Shown piece after piece: positions 1 to 8,448 of a stretch of DNA of 64,000 bases (position 1 is its first letter; each line of letters opens with the position of its first letter). The translations under genes and the position numbers were made by a program. The notes under the pieces were generated by a model. That model saw only the letters and a program-made list of their open reading frames with translations, did no database searches and was not told the origin of the DNA. The DNA comes from Polaromonas sp. (GTDB lineage: Bacteria; Pseudomonadota; Gammaproteobacteria; Burkholderiales; Burkholderiaceae_C), in NCBI RefSeq assembly GCF_029945925.1, contig NZ_JAQSDN010000039.1, positions 124,001 to 188,000 on the forward strand. The letters are read 5' to 3'.

Positions 1-1
1 G

Positions 2-445
2 ATGATGCACCGCATGCTGTATTCACCCTTTGGCTACGCCATGCGTGCTGCACGCGATTCGGTGCTTCGCTCTGACGCGATCGGCATCGACGTCAAGCGC
101 ATGCAATGGGTGGCTTTTGTCATCGCCGGCACGTTCGCGGGCCTGGCCGGTGCGCTGTATGCCTTCTCCAAAGGCAGCATTTCCCCGGAAAGCCTGCATG
201 TGAGCAAATCCATCGACGGCCTGGTCATGGTGCTGCTGGGCGGCGTGCAGACGCTGGTGGGGCCCATCGTCGGCGCCGTCACCTTCACCTGGCTGCACGA
301 CACGGTGGCGCGCAACACCGACTACTGGCGCGCCATGCTGGGCGCCATCATCCTGATCCTGGTGCTGCTGTTTCCGCAAGGGATCGCCGGTTTTGTCCAG
401 CAACTGCTGTCGCGCCTGCGCGGCGCGAAGGAGGGGCAGTCATGA
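2..445 (+). CDS. livM: branched-chain-type ABC transporter permease LivM, 3' part
   Basis: C-terminal part of an inner-membrane permease of the LivM family, which imports branched-chain amino acids or related carboxylates. The gene enters the window already open, so the N-terminus lies outside and the first ATG here is probably internal. The visible part has the usual LivM elements: the SPFGYAMRAARDS stretch, the G(I/V)xVxxxK loop, then hydrophobic helices (WVAFVIAGTFAGLAGALYA, LVMVLLGGVQTLVGPIVG, AMLGAIILILVLLFPQG) and a basic tail. The stop codon overlaps the livG start as ATGA, so the two are translationally coupled. The substrate cannot be read from this fragment. The following nicotinamidase makes an N-heteroaromatic acid conceivable, but that is inference. 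Confidence 0.93.
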   Translation: MMHRMLYSPFGYAMRAARDSVLRSDAIGIDVKRMQWVAFVIAGTFAGLAGALYAFSKGSISPESLHVSKSIDGLVMVLLGGVQTLVGPIVGAVTFTWLHDTVARNTDYWRAMLGAIILILVLLFPQGIAGFVQQLLSRLRGAKEGQS

Positions 446-1224
446 GCTTGCTCAAAGTATCCGGTCTGGGAAAATCGTTCGGGGGCGTCAAGGCGGTGGA
501 CGGCATCAGTTTCGAACTGGCCGCCGGCGAGTTGCTGGCGCTGATCGGGCCCAACGGCGCCGGCAAGTCGACCACCTTCAACATGGTCAACGGCCAGTTG
601 CGGGCCGATGCCGGCTCGATCCAGCTCGGCGGCCAGGAGCTGATTGGCCTGGCCCCGCGCGACATCTGGCGGCTTGGCGTGAGCCGGACGTTCCAGATTG
701 CAGAGACCTTTTCGTCACTGACGGTCGTGGAGAACGTCCAGATGGCGCTGCTGTCATCTGACCGCAAGCTGTTTTCCATGTGGCGCCGCGCCGCCGACCA
801 CAAGCGCGAGGAGGCGCTGGTGCTGCTTGACCAGGTCGCCATGAAGGCTCAGGCCGACCGGCCCTGCAGCGTGCTGGCCTACGGCGACGTCAAGCGCGTG
901 GAACTCGCCATGGCCATGGCCAACAACCCCAAGCTGCTGCTAATGGACGAACCCACGGCCGGCATGGCGCCCAGGGAGCGCAACGACCTGATGGCCCTGA
1001 CCAAGCAGCTGGTCGTCGACCGCGGCATGGCTGTGCTGTTCACGGAGCACAGCATGGATGTGGTGTTTGCCTATGCCGACCGCATGATCGTGCTGGCGCG
1101 GGGGCGGCTGATTGCTGAAGGCAAGCCGCTGGAAATCCGCGACCACCCCAAAGTCCAGGAGGTCTATTTCGGCAGCGGCAAGACCTTCGAGAAAAAGACA
1201 CTGGAAAAGGATGCCGCCTCATGA
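442..1224 (+). CDS. livG: branched-chain-type ABC transporter ATP-binding protein LivG
   Basis: Cytoplasmic ATPase, 260 residues, the usual LivG length. It starts MSLLKVSGLGKSFGG. The Walker A is GPNGAGKST and the Walker B is LLLMDEPTAGM, followed by the EHSMDVVF switch-histidine region. The LivG-type long insertion after Walker A (SRTFQIAETF) is present. The ABC signature is atypical: LAYGDVKRVELAMAMA replaces the common LSGGQ-like LSYGEQR, which LivG proteins tolerate. The ATG at 442 overlaps the livM stop by four bases, and its own stop overlaps livF the same way. This is one transcription unit, livM-livG-livF. Confidence 0.95.
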   Translation: MSLLKVSGLGKSFGGVKAVDGISFELAAGELLALIGPNGAGKSTTFNMVNGQLRADAGSIQLGGQELIGLAPRDIWRLGVSRTFQIAETFSSLTVVENVQMALLSSDRKLFSMWRRAADHKREEALVLLDQVAMKAQADRPCSVLAYGDVKRVELAMAMANNPKLLLMDEPTAGMAPRERNDLMALTKQLVVDRGMAVLFTEHSMDVVFAYADRMIVLARGRLIAEGKPLEIRDHPKVQEVYFGSGKTFEKKTLEKDAAS

Positions 1225-1958
1225 GCGCTGTGAACGAAGTCTTGCTGCAGGCCCGGGGCCTGTGCGCCTGGTATGGCGCCGCCCAGATCCTCTACGACGT
1301 GGGCATCGAGGTGCGGCGCGGTGAAGTGGTGGCACTGATGGGCCGCAACGGCGCCGGAAAATCGACGACGCTCAAAACGCTGATCGGCATGCTGGACAAG
1401 CGGCGCGGCAGTGTTTCGTTTCTGGGTACCGACATCTCAAAAAGCGAACCCCACCATGCGGCGCGCATGGGCCTGGGCTTTGTACCGGAAGACAGGCGCA
1501 TCTTCACCGACCTGACGGTGATGGAGAACCTGGAAGTGGGGCGGCAGCCGCCGCGCCGCTGGCCCGACGGCAGCCAGGCGCCGGTCTGGACACCCGAGCG
1601 GCTGTTCAAGCTGTTCCCCAACCTCGGCGAGATGCCGGACCGCCAGGGGGGCCGCATGAGCGGCGGCGAACAGCAGATGCTGACCGTCGCGCGGACCCTG
1701 ATGGGCAACCCCTACCTGGTCCTGCTCGACGAGCCCTCGGAAGGGGTGGCGCCAGTGATCGTCGAGCAGATGGCGCACATGATCCTGGAGCTCAAGTCGC
1801 AGGGCGTCAGTATTTTGCTGTCCGAGCAGAACATGCATTTTGCGGAACTGGTGTCGGACCGGGCCTATGTGCTCGAAAAAGGCCAGATCCGTTACGAGGG
1901 TTCCATGGCCGAGCTGTCGGCCAACGAAGAGGTGCGGCGCGCCTACCTCAGCGTTTAG
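1221..1958 (+). CDS. livF: branched-chain-type ABC transporter ATP-binding protein LivF
   Basis: Second ATPase of the Liv-type importer, 245 residues. Visible motifs are Walker A GRNGAGKST, signature MSGGEQQML, Walker B YLVLLDEPSEGVAP and the SEQNMHFA switch region. The loop GFVPEDRRIFTDLTVMENL is typical of LivF. The start ATG overlaps the livG stop (ATGA). The next gene, a nicotinamidase, starts only 49 bp downstream with a Shine-Dalgarno and no terminator between, so transcription may continue into it. The substrate is not determined by sequence. Confidence 0.95.
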   Translation: MSAVNEVLLQARGLCAWYGAAQILYDVGIEVRRGEVVALMGRNGAGKSTTLKTLIGMLDKRRGSVSFLGTDISKSEPHHAARMGLGFVPEDRRIFTDLTVMENLEVGRQPPRRWPDGSQAPVWTPERLFKLFPNLGEMPDRQGGRMSGGEQQMLTVARTLMGNPYLVLLDEPSEGVAPVIVEQMAHMILELKSQGVSILLSEQNMHFAELVSDRAYVLEKGQIRYEGSMAELSANEEVRRAYLSV

Positions 1959-2007
1959 TGCGCCAGTTGTTGTCAACGTCATTCAACCCGTTCAAGGAGA
2001 TCGCATC

Positions 2008-2733
2008 ATGCATCCCGCTACCCGCAGAACCCTGTTGAAAACCCTGTCCGGCGCCGGCCTCGTGGCGGCTGCCGGCCTGGCCGGCCGCGTGGCCTTTGCC
2101 GCCGGCATCAAGCCCGACGCCAGAAGCGCGCTGATTGTGGTCGATGTGCAGAACTGTTTTGTGACCGGGGGCACCCTGCCGGTCAAGGGCGGCGAAGAGG
2201 TGGTGCCGGTCATCAACAAGCTCGCCGCGGCTTTCGAGAACATCGTGATCACGCAGGACTGGCACACCAAGGGCCATGCGTCCTTCGCCAGCACCCACGC
2301 GGGCAAGAAACCCTTCGAAGTCAAAAAACTGGCCTACGGCAACCAGGTGCTGTGGCCGGACCACTGCGTGCAGGGAACGGACGACGCGGCCCTGCACAAG
2401 GACCTGGCGCTGCCCACGGCCCAGGTCATCGTGCGCAAGGGCTACCACCAGGAAGTGGACAGTTATTCGGCCTTCACCGAGGCCGATGGCAAGACGCCGA
2501 CTGGCCTGGGTGGTTACCTCAAGCAGCGCGGCATCAAACGCGTTTTCGTGACCGGGCTGGCGACCGACTTCTGCGTCGCCTGGACGGCGATGGATGCGCG
2601 CAAGGCGGGTTTCGAGGTCTATGTGATCGAGGACGCCACGCGTGCCATTGACCTGAACGGATCGCTGGCGGCGGCCTGGAAGCAGATGACGGCCAGGGGC
2701 GTCAAACGAATCCAGTCCACCGACCTGGCCTGA
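2008..2733 (+). CDS. pncA: Tat-exported nicotinamidase (isochorismatase-like hydrolase)
   Basis: Hydrolyses nicotinamide to nicotinate and ammonia (family assignment). The 241-residue product carries the cysteine-hydrolase triad Asp46 (VVDVQ), Lys144 (VRKGYH) and Cys189 (ATDFCV). The metal site Asp84-x-His86-xxx-His90 (TQDWHTKGH) is typical of PncA rather than of isochorismatases. Unlike cytosolic PncA it begins with a twin-arginine signal (TRRTLLK, then a long Ala/Gly/Leu stretch ending near AFAAG), so it should act in the periplasm. The start at 2008 is chosen for that leader and for the AAGGAGA ribosome site. It follows livF by 49 bp and precedes the nicAB-like genes, which fits a nicotinamide-to-6-hydroxynicotinate route. 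Confidence 0.88.
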   Translation: MHPATRRTLLKTLSGAGLVAAAGLAGRVAFAAGIKPDARSALIVVDVQNCFVTGGTLPVKGGEEVVPVINKLAAAFENIVITQDWHTKGHASFASTHAGKKPFEVKKLAYGNQVLWPDHCVQGTDDAALHKDLALPTAQVIVRKGYHQEVDSYSAFTEADGKTPTGLGGYLKQRGIKRVFVTGLATDFCVAWTAMDARKAGFEVYVIEDATRAIDLNGSLAAAWKQMTARGVKRIQSTDLA

Positions 2734-2923
2734 AGCGCGACCTGACTTGCCAACAGTAGGCTGAATCAATGAAGTTCACCGTCACTCGACCGCCCCTCGC
2801 CGCGCCATGCGGCGTTGCAAATGCGCGCCGGGCCTGCGGGCCCGCCTGTGCTTTGCGCCTTGCCTGGCACACCGCTGGGCAGCCGCTTGCCGGCGATTTC
2901 ACTGATTCAGCCTACTAGATCCG

Positions 2924-3421
2924 ATGAGCTCGCAGATCGTGACCTTCAGCGTCAACCGCTTGACGCGGACGCTGACGGTCCCGGCGCAGGCCTCCCTGCT
3001 GGGGGTGCTGCGCAACGACCTCGAACTCAACAGCCCCAAATACGGCTGCGGCCTGGGTGAATGCGGGGCCTGCACGGTGCTGGTGGACGGCGTGGCCGCG
3101 CGAGCCTGCGTGATCCCGGCCACCGGTGTGGCCGGCCGCGAGATCACCACGCTGGAAGGTCTCGGGTCCCTGGCGGCGCTGCATCCGGTGCAACAGGCTT
3201 TTATCGAAGAGCAGGCCGCCCAGTGCGGTTACTGCCTGAGCGGCATGATCATGATGACCACTGCCTTGCTGGCGCGCAAGCCGGATCCGACGGACGATGA
3301 GATACGCCGCGAGTTGTCCGGCAATTTATGCCGCTGCGGTACCCATCTCGAAATCGTGAACGCCGTGCTGCGTGCGGCAGAGCTCACGCGGCAGGCCCGT
3401 GCCAAAGACCCCCGGCCATGA
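2924..3421 (+). CDS. nicA: nicotinate dehydrogenase-like 2Fe-2S subunit
   Basis: Small electron-transfer subunit of a xanthine-dehydrogenase-family hydroxylase, 165 residues. The N-terminal plant-type 2Fe-2S cluster uses Cys42, Cys47, Cys50 and Cys62 (YGCGLGECGACTV...RAC). The C-terminal cluster uses Cys101, Cys104, Cys136 and Cys138 (QCGYC...LCRC). Its stop overlaps the start of the molybdenum subunit (ATGA), so the two are made together. Name and substrate rest on pairing with a cytochrome-c-fused large subunit as in NicAB, and on the nicotinamidase upstream. Isoquinoline or aldehyde dehydrogenases of the same family are the alternatives. The 190 bp before it has no strong ribosome site. 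Confidence 0.85.
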   Translation: MSSQIVTFSVNRLTRTLTVPAQASLLGVLRNDLELNSPKYGCGLGECGACTVLVDGVAARACVIPATGVAGREITTLEGLGSLAALHPVQQAFIEEQAAQCGYCLSGMIMMTTALLARKPDPTDDEIRRELSGNLCRCGTHLEIVNAVLRAAELTRQARAKDPRP

Positions 3422-6400
3422 CCCGCCGCGCCGACACCCCCCTCACACGCGCCGACTTCCACGCAGCCGGCGGCGTGTTGCTGGTCACGCGTGAGCCGCC
3501 GCCTGCGCCGCCGCCCACCCCGGGCCAGCCCGCGCTGGTCAGCGGCAATCCGCTTGAAGGGGTGGAAATATTGCTGGCTGTCTGGGACGACGGCAGCGTG
3601 ACGGCCCTGAACGGCCATGTGGACCTGGGCACCGGCATCCGCACGGCGCTCGGCCAGATCGTCGCGGAAGAGCTCGACGTTGCGCTGGCCAGCGTCAACA
3701 TGGTGCTGGGCGATACCACCCGCGCGCCGAATCAAGGTGCCACGATTGCCAGCGCGTCGATACAGATTCACGCCGTGCCCTTGCGGGCGGCCGCCGCCCA
3801 GGCGCGCGCCTGGCTGGTGGACCGGGCCGCCGGTGTGTTGCAGGTGGACAGGGCGCTGCTGACGGTGCGTGACGGCCAGGTGTCGGTGATCGGCAGTGAA
3901 AACCGGTCGGTGGCCTACGGCGCCCTGGTGGCGCAGCAGCATGTGGAACTTTCACTGGCGCTGGATTCGCCGCTGAAATCCCCGGAGGACTACCGCATCG
4001 TCGGCACCAGCTCGGCGCGCGTTGACATTCCGGCCAAGGCCACCGGCGCGTTGACCTTTGTGCACGACATGCGGGTACCGGGCATGCTGCACGGCCGCGT
4101 GGTGCGGCCGCCGTATGCCGGGGCCGACCACGGCGACTTTATCGGCAACACGCTGGCGTCGGTCGATGAGTCCTCGATTGCGCATATTCCGGGCATTCGT
4201 GCGGTGGTGGTCATCCGCGATTTCATCGGCATCGTCGCCGAGCGCGAGGAACACGCCGAGCAGGCGCTGCGCGAGCTGCGTGTTCAATGGAAGCCCTGGC
4301 CGGGACTGACGAACCTCGACGATCTGGAAACGGCCATCCGCGCCAACCCGGCGACGCAGCGCAAGCTGATTGACGAGGGTGATGTGGATGCCGCGATGGC
4401 GGGCGCGACCCAGCGTTTGCCGCGCAACTATGTCTGGCCCTACCAGATGCACGGCTCCATCGGTCCTTCCTGTGCGCTGGCCGATTGGCGTGGAGAGTCT
4501 CTGACGGTCTGGGCCGGCAGCCAGAACCCGCACGTGCTGCGCGCCGACCTGTCGCGCCTCATGGGGCTGGCGGACATGGACATCGACGTCATCCGCATGG
4601 AGGCGGCCGGCTGTTACGGACGCAACTGTGCCGACGATGTGGCCGCCGATTCGGCCCTGCTCTCGCGCGCGGTCGGTGCGCCGGTGCGGGTGCAGCTGAC
4701 GCGCGAGCAGGAGCATGCCTGGGAGCCCAAGGGCGCTGCCCAGCTGATGCAGGTCAACGGCGGGCTCAATGCCGACGGCTCGGTCGCCGCCTATGACTTC
4801 CAGACCTCCTACCCGTCCAACGGCGCACCGACGCTGGCGCTGCTGCTCACGCGCACCGTCGAGCCGGTGGCGCGCGCCTACGAAATGGGCGACCGCAGCG
4901 CGCGCCCGCCTTACGACTACGAGAACCTGCGTGTGTCGGTCAACGACATGCCGCCCATGCTGCGCGCTTCGTGGCTGCGCGGTGTGTCGGCTTTGCCCAA
5001 TTCCTTTGCCCACGAGTCTTACATCGACGAGCTGGCTACAGCCGCCGGCGTGGACCCGGTCGAGTTCCGCCTGCGGTACCTGAGCGAGCCACGTGCCGCA
5101 GAACTGTTGCGTGCCACGGCCGATCGTGCTGGCTGGAAAGTGCATACCCAGCCGCAGCAACAGGCCGGGGAACAAGGTGAGGCGTCCGACATCGTGCACG
5201 GCCAGGGCGTCGCTTACGCGCGTTATGTGCACAGCAAATGGCCGGGCTACGGCGCGGCCTGGGCCGCCTGGGTGGCCGATGTCGAGGTCAACCGCAAGAC
5301 CGGTGAAGTGCAGGTCAGGCGTGTGGTGGTGGGGCATGACGCCGGCACGCTGATCAACCCCGCCGGTGTGCAGCACCAGATCCATGGCAACGTGGTGCAG
5401 ACCACCAGCCGGGCGCTGACCGAGCAGGTCACCTTGAATCCGAAGACCAACACCGTGGCCAGCCTGGAGTGGGGCAGCTACCCCATCCTGAGTTTCAGGG
5501 ATGTGCCGGTGATCGAGGTGGTGACCATGGCGCGCCCGGGTGAGCCGCCACTGGGCGCGGGGGAGTCGGCCTCGGTGCCCGGCACCGCTGCCATCGCCAA
5601 TGCGATTTTTGACGCGACCGGCGTGCGCTTTCGCCAGCCGCCGTTCACCGCGGAAGTGGTGCGTGCCGCACTGCAACCGGCGCCGGACCAGGTGCCGGCC
5701 GCATCGCCCGCCCTGGCCGCAGCGCCGCCGCTGGCCCGCCCGCCCGGCAACGCGCCCTGGCCCCAGGGCCTGGGCCGCTGGTCGCGTGCCGGCGCGATGC
5801 TGGCTGGCGTGTTTGGCCTGGCGGCGGCGCTGCTGGGCTGGCGGCCCGCGATTGCACCGGTGGTGTCCGGTGGTTCATCGATCTACACCGCGGCAACGAT
5901 TGAACGCGGCCGGCAACTGGCGGCGGTCGGTGACTGTGTGGTGTGCCACACCGCACCCGGCGGTAGTCCGAATACCGGCGGCCGCGCCATGGACACGCCC
6001 TTCGGCAAGATATTCACCACCAACCTGACGCCCGATGCACAGACCGGCATCGGCCTGTGGTCCTTCAGCGCCTTCCAGCGCGCCATGCGTGAGGGCATTT
6101 CGCGCGATGGCCACCACCTGTACCCGGCCTTTCCCTACACGGCCTTTGCCAAGACCAGTGATGAGGACCTGACCGCGCTGTACGCCTACCTGATGGCCCA
6201 GCCGGCCGTGTCTTCGGAGACGCCGGCCACACAGGTCGCATTCCCCTTCAATGTGCGTCCCCTGATGGCGGTCTGGAATGCGATGTTCCATGACCCTTCG
6301 CCCTACCAGGCGAACCCGGCGCAAACGGCCGAGTGGAATCGCGGCGCCTACCTGGTCAACGGCCTGGGGCATTGCGGTGCCTGCCACACGCCGCGCAATG

Positions 6401-7098
6401 CATTGGGTGCCGAACGCGGTGGCCCGGCCTTCCTGTCCGGCGCGGTGGTCGATGGCTGGGAGGCCCCTGCGCTGACGGCCCTGTCACGCGCGCCCGTGCC
6501 CTGGACCTCCGGCGAGTTGTACCGCTACCTGCGCCAGGGCTACAGCCTGCAGCATGGCGCTGCCGCCGGCCCGATGGGTCCTGTGGTCAAGGAACTCGGC
6601 GCCTTGCCCGACGACGATATCCGGGCCATGGCCAGCTACCTGACCTCGTTCAACCAGCCCCTTGCCGAGCCCGCGAGTGCCGAGCGTGCCAGGCAGGTGG
6701 TGCTGGCGGCGCAGCAGAGCGGCGCGGCGCTGCCCGGCCCCGGCCAGCGCCTGTTCAATGGCGCCTGCGCCTCCTGTCACCACGACGGGGACGGACCGAA
6801 GTTGCTGGGTGTCAACACGCCGCTGGCCTTGAACAGCAAGCTGCACAGCGAGCGGCCCGACAACCTGGTTCGTGTGATCCTGGACGGCATTCGCGCACCC
6901 GCGACGGCAGCGATTGGCTTCATGCCGGCTTTCCGCCATAGCCTGGACGATGACCAGATTGCCACGCTGGCAAGCTACATGCGCAGCCGGTATGCGCCGG
7001 ATCAGCCGGCCTGGCAAGACCTGCCGGCCGCCGTGTCGCGCCTGCGCGCCACGGCAGGAAGCCATGAGGGCACAGCTGATTTGCTATCGAATAAATAG
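3418..7098 (+). CDS. nicB: nicotinate dehydrogenase-like molybdenum subunit fused to triheme cytochrome c
   Basis: Large subunit of 1226 residues, close to the roughly 1190 known for NicB. Residues 1-780 are the molybdopterin-binding xanthine-dehydrogenase fold; the catalytic glutamate lies in the GAGES motif near residue 718. A single transmembrane segment (about 790-812, AMLAGVFGLAAALLGW) follows. The C-terminal part has three CxxCH heme sites at 840 (CVVCH), 986 (CGACH) and 1117 (CASCH). No N-terminal signal is seen, so the Mo domain is probably cytoplasmic and the hemes periplasmic, passing electrons to the respiratory chain. The start is the ATG overlapping nicA. The last residues (LLSNK) and the stop codon come from a repeat element. 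Substrate assignment is by family and context. Confidence 0.85.
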   Translation: MTRRADTPLTRADFHAAGGVLLVTREPPPAPPPTPGQPALVSGNPLEGVEILLAVWDDGSVTALNGHVDLGTGIRTALGQIVAEELDVALASVNMVLGDTTRAPNQGATIASASIQIHAVPLRAAAAQARAWLVDRAAGVLQVDRALLTVRDGQVSVIGSENRSVAYGALVAQQHVELSLALDSPLKSPEDYRIVGTSSARVDIPAKATGALTFVHDMRVPGMLHGRVVRPPYAGADHGDFIGNTLASVDESSIAHIPGIRAVVVIRDFIGIVAEREEHAEQALRELRVQWKPWPGLTNLDDLETAIRANPATQRKLIDEGDVDAAMAGATQRLPRNYVWPYQMHGSIGPSCALADWRGESLTVWAGSQNPHVLRADLSRLMGLADMDIDVIRMEAAGCYGRNCADDVAADSALLSRAVGAPVRVQLTREQEHAWEPKGAAQLMQVNGGLNADGSVAAYDFQTSYPSNGAPTLALLLTRTVEPVARAYEMGDRSARPPYDYENLRVSVNDMPPMLRASWLRGVSALPNSFAHESYIDELATAAGVDPVEFRLRYLSEPRAAELLRATADRAGWKVHTQPQQQAGEQGEASDIVHGQGVAYARYVHSKWPGYGAAWAAWVADVEVNRKTGEVQVRRVVVGHDAGTLINPAGVQHQIHGNVVQTTSRALTEQVTLNPKTNTVASLEWGSYPILSFRDVPVIEVVTMARPGEPPLGAGESASVPGTAAIANAIFDATGVRFRQPPFTAEVVRAALQPAPDQVPAASPALAAAPPLARPPGNAPWPQGLGRWSRAGAMLAGVFGLAAALLGWRPAIAPVVSGGSSIYTAATIERGRQLAAVGDCVVCHTAPGGSPNTGGRAMDTPFGKIFTTNLTPDAQTGIGLWSFSAFQRAMREGISRDGHHLYPAFPYTAFAKTSDEDLTALYAYLMAQPAVSSETPATQVAFPFNVRPLMAVWNAMFHDPSPYQANPAQTAEWNRGAYLVNGLGHCGACHTPRNALGAERGGPAFLSGAVVDGWEAPALTALSRAPVPWTSGELYRYLRQGYSLQHGAAAGPMGPVVKELGALPDDDIRAMASYLTSFNQPLAEPASAERARQVVLAAQQSGAALPGPGQRLFNGACASCHHDGDGPKLLGVNTPLALNSKLHSERPDNLVRVILDGIRAPATAAIGFMPAFRHSLDDDQIATLASYMRSRYAPDQPAWQDLPAAVSRLRATAGSHEGTADLLSNK

Positions 7099-7139
7099 CT
7101 GCTAGCGCCCGCCAGTATTGGGCTGGAGGCCATTTTTAT
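7081..7139 (+). repeat. Comamonadaceae-type ~60-bp repeat, copy 1
   Basis: Starts with a small palindrome (GCTAT, A/T-rich loop, ATAGC), followed by GCTAGCGCCCGC, then GGGCTGGAGGCC and ATTTTTAT. The same order of blocks recurs at about 11405-11453, 12976-13040, 39265-39316 and 50505-50569, and inside four genes. Here the repeat overlaps the end of nicB and supplies its stop codon. Confidence 0.8.
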
Positions 7140-7178
7140 CTCAAAGCGTAACTGCTCAGATCGTCTGGGCTGGTTTTA

Positions 7179-7203
7179 CGCCCTCTCCCCCTGGGAGAGG
7201 GCG
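7179..7203. terminator. bidirectional hairpin between convergent genes
   Basis: Perfect 11-bp stem (CGCCCTCTCCC and its complement) with a CCT loop, between the convergent ends of the nicB-like gene and gcdG. No long T-run follows on either side. The GCCCTCTCCC hairpin is also a widespread repeat unit in proteobacteria, so it may be a REP-like element that serves as terminator. Confidence 0.55.
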
Positions 7204-7232
7204 AGGGGGCAAGAATTTTCCGGTCCTGGCGC

Positions 7233-8444
7233 TCAGCCGGCTGTTGGTACACCCAGCCATTGCGTAAGCACTTCGGCCGTGTGTTCGCCCAGCATGGGCG
7301 GCGGCCGCTGGTAAGTCACTGGGGAGCCGGACAGCCGGATCGGGTTGGCCACCAGCGGCACGCTGCCCGCCAGCGCGTGCGGCATGTCAATGTGCAGGCC
7401 CCGCGATTGCACCTGCGGGTCCGCAAACACCTCATCGATGCGGTTGATCGGACCGCAAGGCACGCCAGCGGCTTCGAGTGCTGCAATCCATTCGGCCGAC
7501 GTCCGCATCACCGTGGCCTGGCGCAGCAAAGGCACCAGCACGGCGCGGTTTGCCACGCGCTGCGCGTTGGTGGAAAAACGTTCGTCGGCCGACCATTCGG
7601 GGTGGTCCGCGACCTTGCAGAATTTGGCGAACTGCTCGTCGTTGCCCACCGCGAGGATGATGTCGCCGTCGGCCGTCGGAAAGTCCTGGTAGGGCACGAT
7701 GTTCGGATGCGCATTGCCCATGCGGCGCGGCACGATATTTCCGGCCAGGTAGTTGGAGGCCTGGTTCGCCAGGCAGGCAATCTGCACGTCCAGCAGCGCT
7801 AGGTCGATGTGTTGTCCCAGGCCGGATTTTTCGCGCTCGGCCAGGGCGGCCTGCACGGCAATCGTGGCGTACAGGCCGGTCATGATGTCGGTCAGCGCCA
7901 CGCCGACTTTTTGCGGGCCGGCGCCGGGCTCGCCATCGGGTCGGCCGGTCACGCTCATCAACCCGCCCATGCCCTGGATCAAAAAGTCGTAACCGGCGCG
8001 CGCCGCGTAAGGACCGGTCTGGCCGAAGCCGGTGATCGAGCAGTAGACCAGGCGCGGGTTGGCCGCGCTCAGGCTCGCGTAGTCCAGCCCGTAACGCTTG
8101 AGCCCGCCGACCTTGAAGTTTTCCAGCACCACGTCGGCCCGCTGGGCCAGGGCGCGCACCTGCGCCTGCCCTGCGGGCGTGGCGATGTCGATGGCGACCG
8201 AACGCTTGTTGCGGTTGGCGCAGAGAAAGTAGGCGGCTTCGGTGGTGTCCCGGCCCGCGCCGTCCTTCAGGTAGGGCGGGCCCCAGGCGCGCGTGTCGTC
8301 ACCGCCCTGCGGTTTTTCGACCTTCACCACGTCGGCGCCCAGGTCGGCGAGCAGCTGCCCGGCCCAGGGGCCGGCGAGCACACGCGACAGATCCAGCACC
8401 CGGACGCCGGTCAGCGGCGGCGGGCGAACAGCGGGGCCTGTCAT
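7233..8444 (-). CDS. gcdG: CaiB/BaiF family CoA-transferase, probable succinyl-CoA:glutarate CoA-transferase
   Basis: Class III CoA-transferase of 403 residues. It shows the N-terminal LDLSRVLAGPWAGQLLADLGADVVKVE block, NRNKRSVAID, and the catalytic aspartate Asp186 in the LTDIMTG motif. It starts four bases after the stop of gcdH, so the two form an operon, and a LysR gene lies divergently upstream of gcdH. The arrangement gcdR/gcdH-gcdG matches the glutarate module of pseudomonads and burkholderias. The expected role is activation of glutarate (from lysine or related compounds) with succinyl-CoA. Specificity is inferred from context; the family is diverse. Confidence 0.85.
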   Translation of the reverse strand: MTGPAVRPPPLTGVRVLDLSRVLAGPWAGQLLADLGADVVKVEKPQGGDDTRAWGPPYLKDGAGRDTTEAAYFLCANRNKRSVAIDIATPAGQAQVRALAQRADVVLENFKVGGLKRYGLDYASLSAANPRLVYCSITGFGQTGPYAARAGYDFLIQGMGGLMSVTGRPDGEPGAGPQKVGVALTDIMTGLYATIAVQAALAEREKSGLGQHIDLALLDVQIACLANQASNYLAGNIVPRRMGNAHPNIVPYQDFPTADGDIILAVGNDEQFAKFCKVADHPEWSADERFSTNAQRVANRAVLVPLLRQATVMRTSAEWIAALEAAGVPCGPINRIDEVFADPQVQSRGLHIDMPHALAGSVPLVANPIRLSGSPVTYQRPPPMLGEHTAEVLTQWLGVPTAG

Positions 8445-8448
8445 GGCT

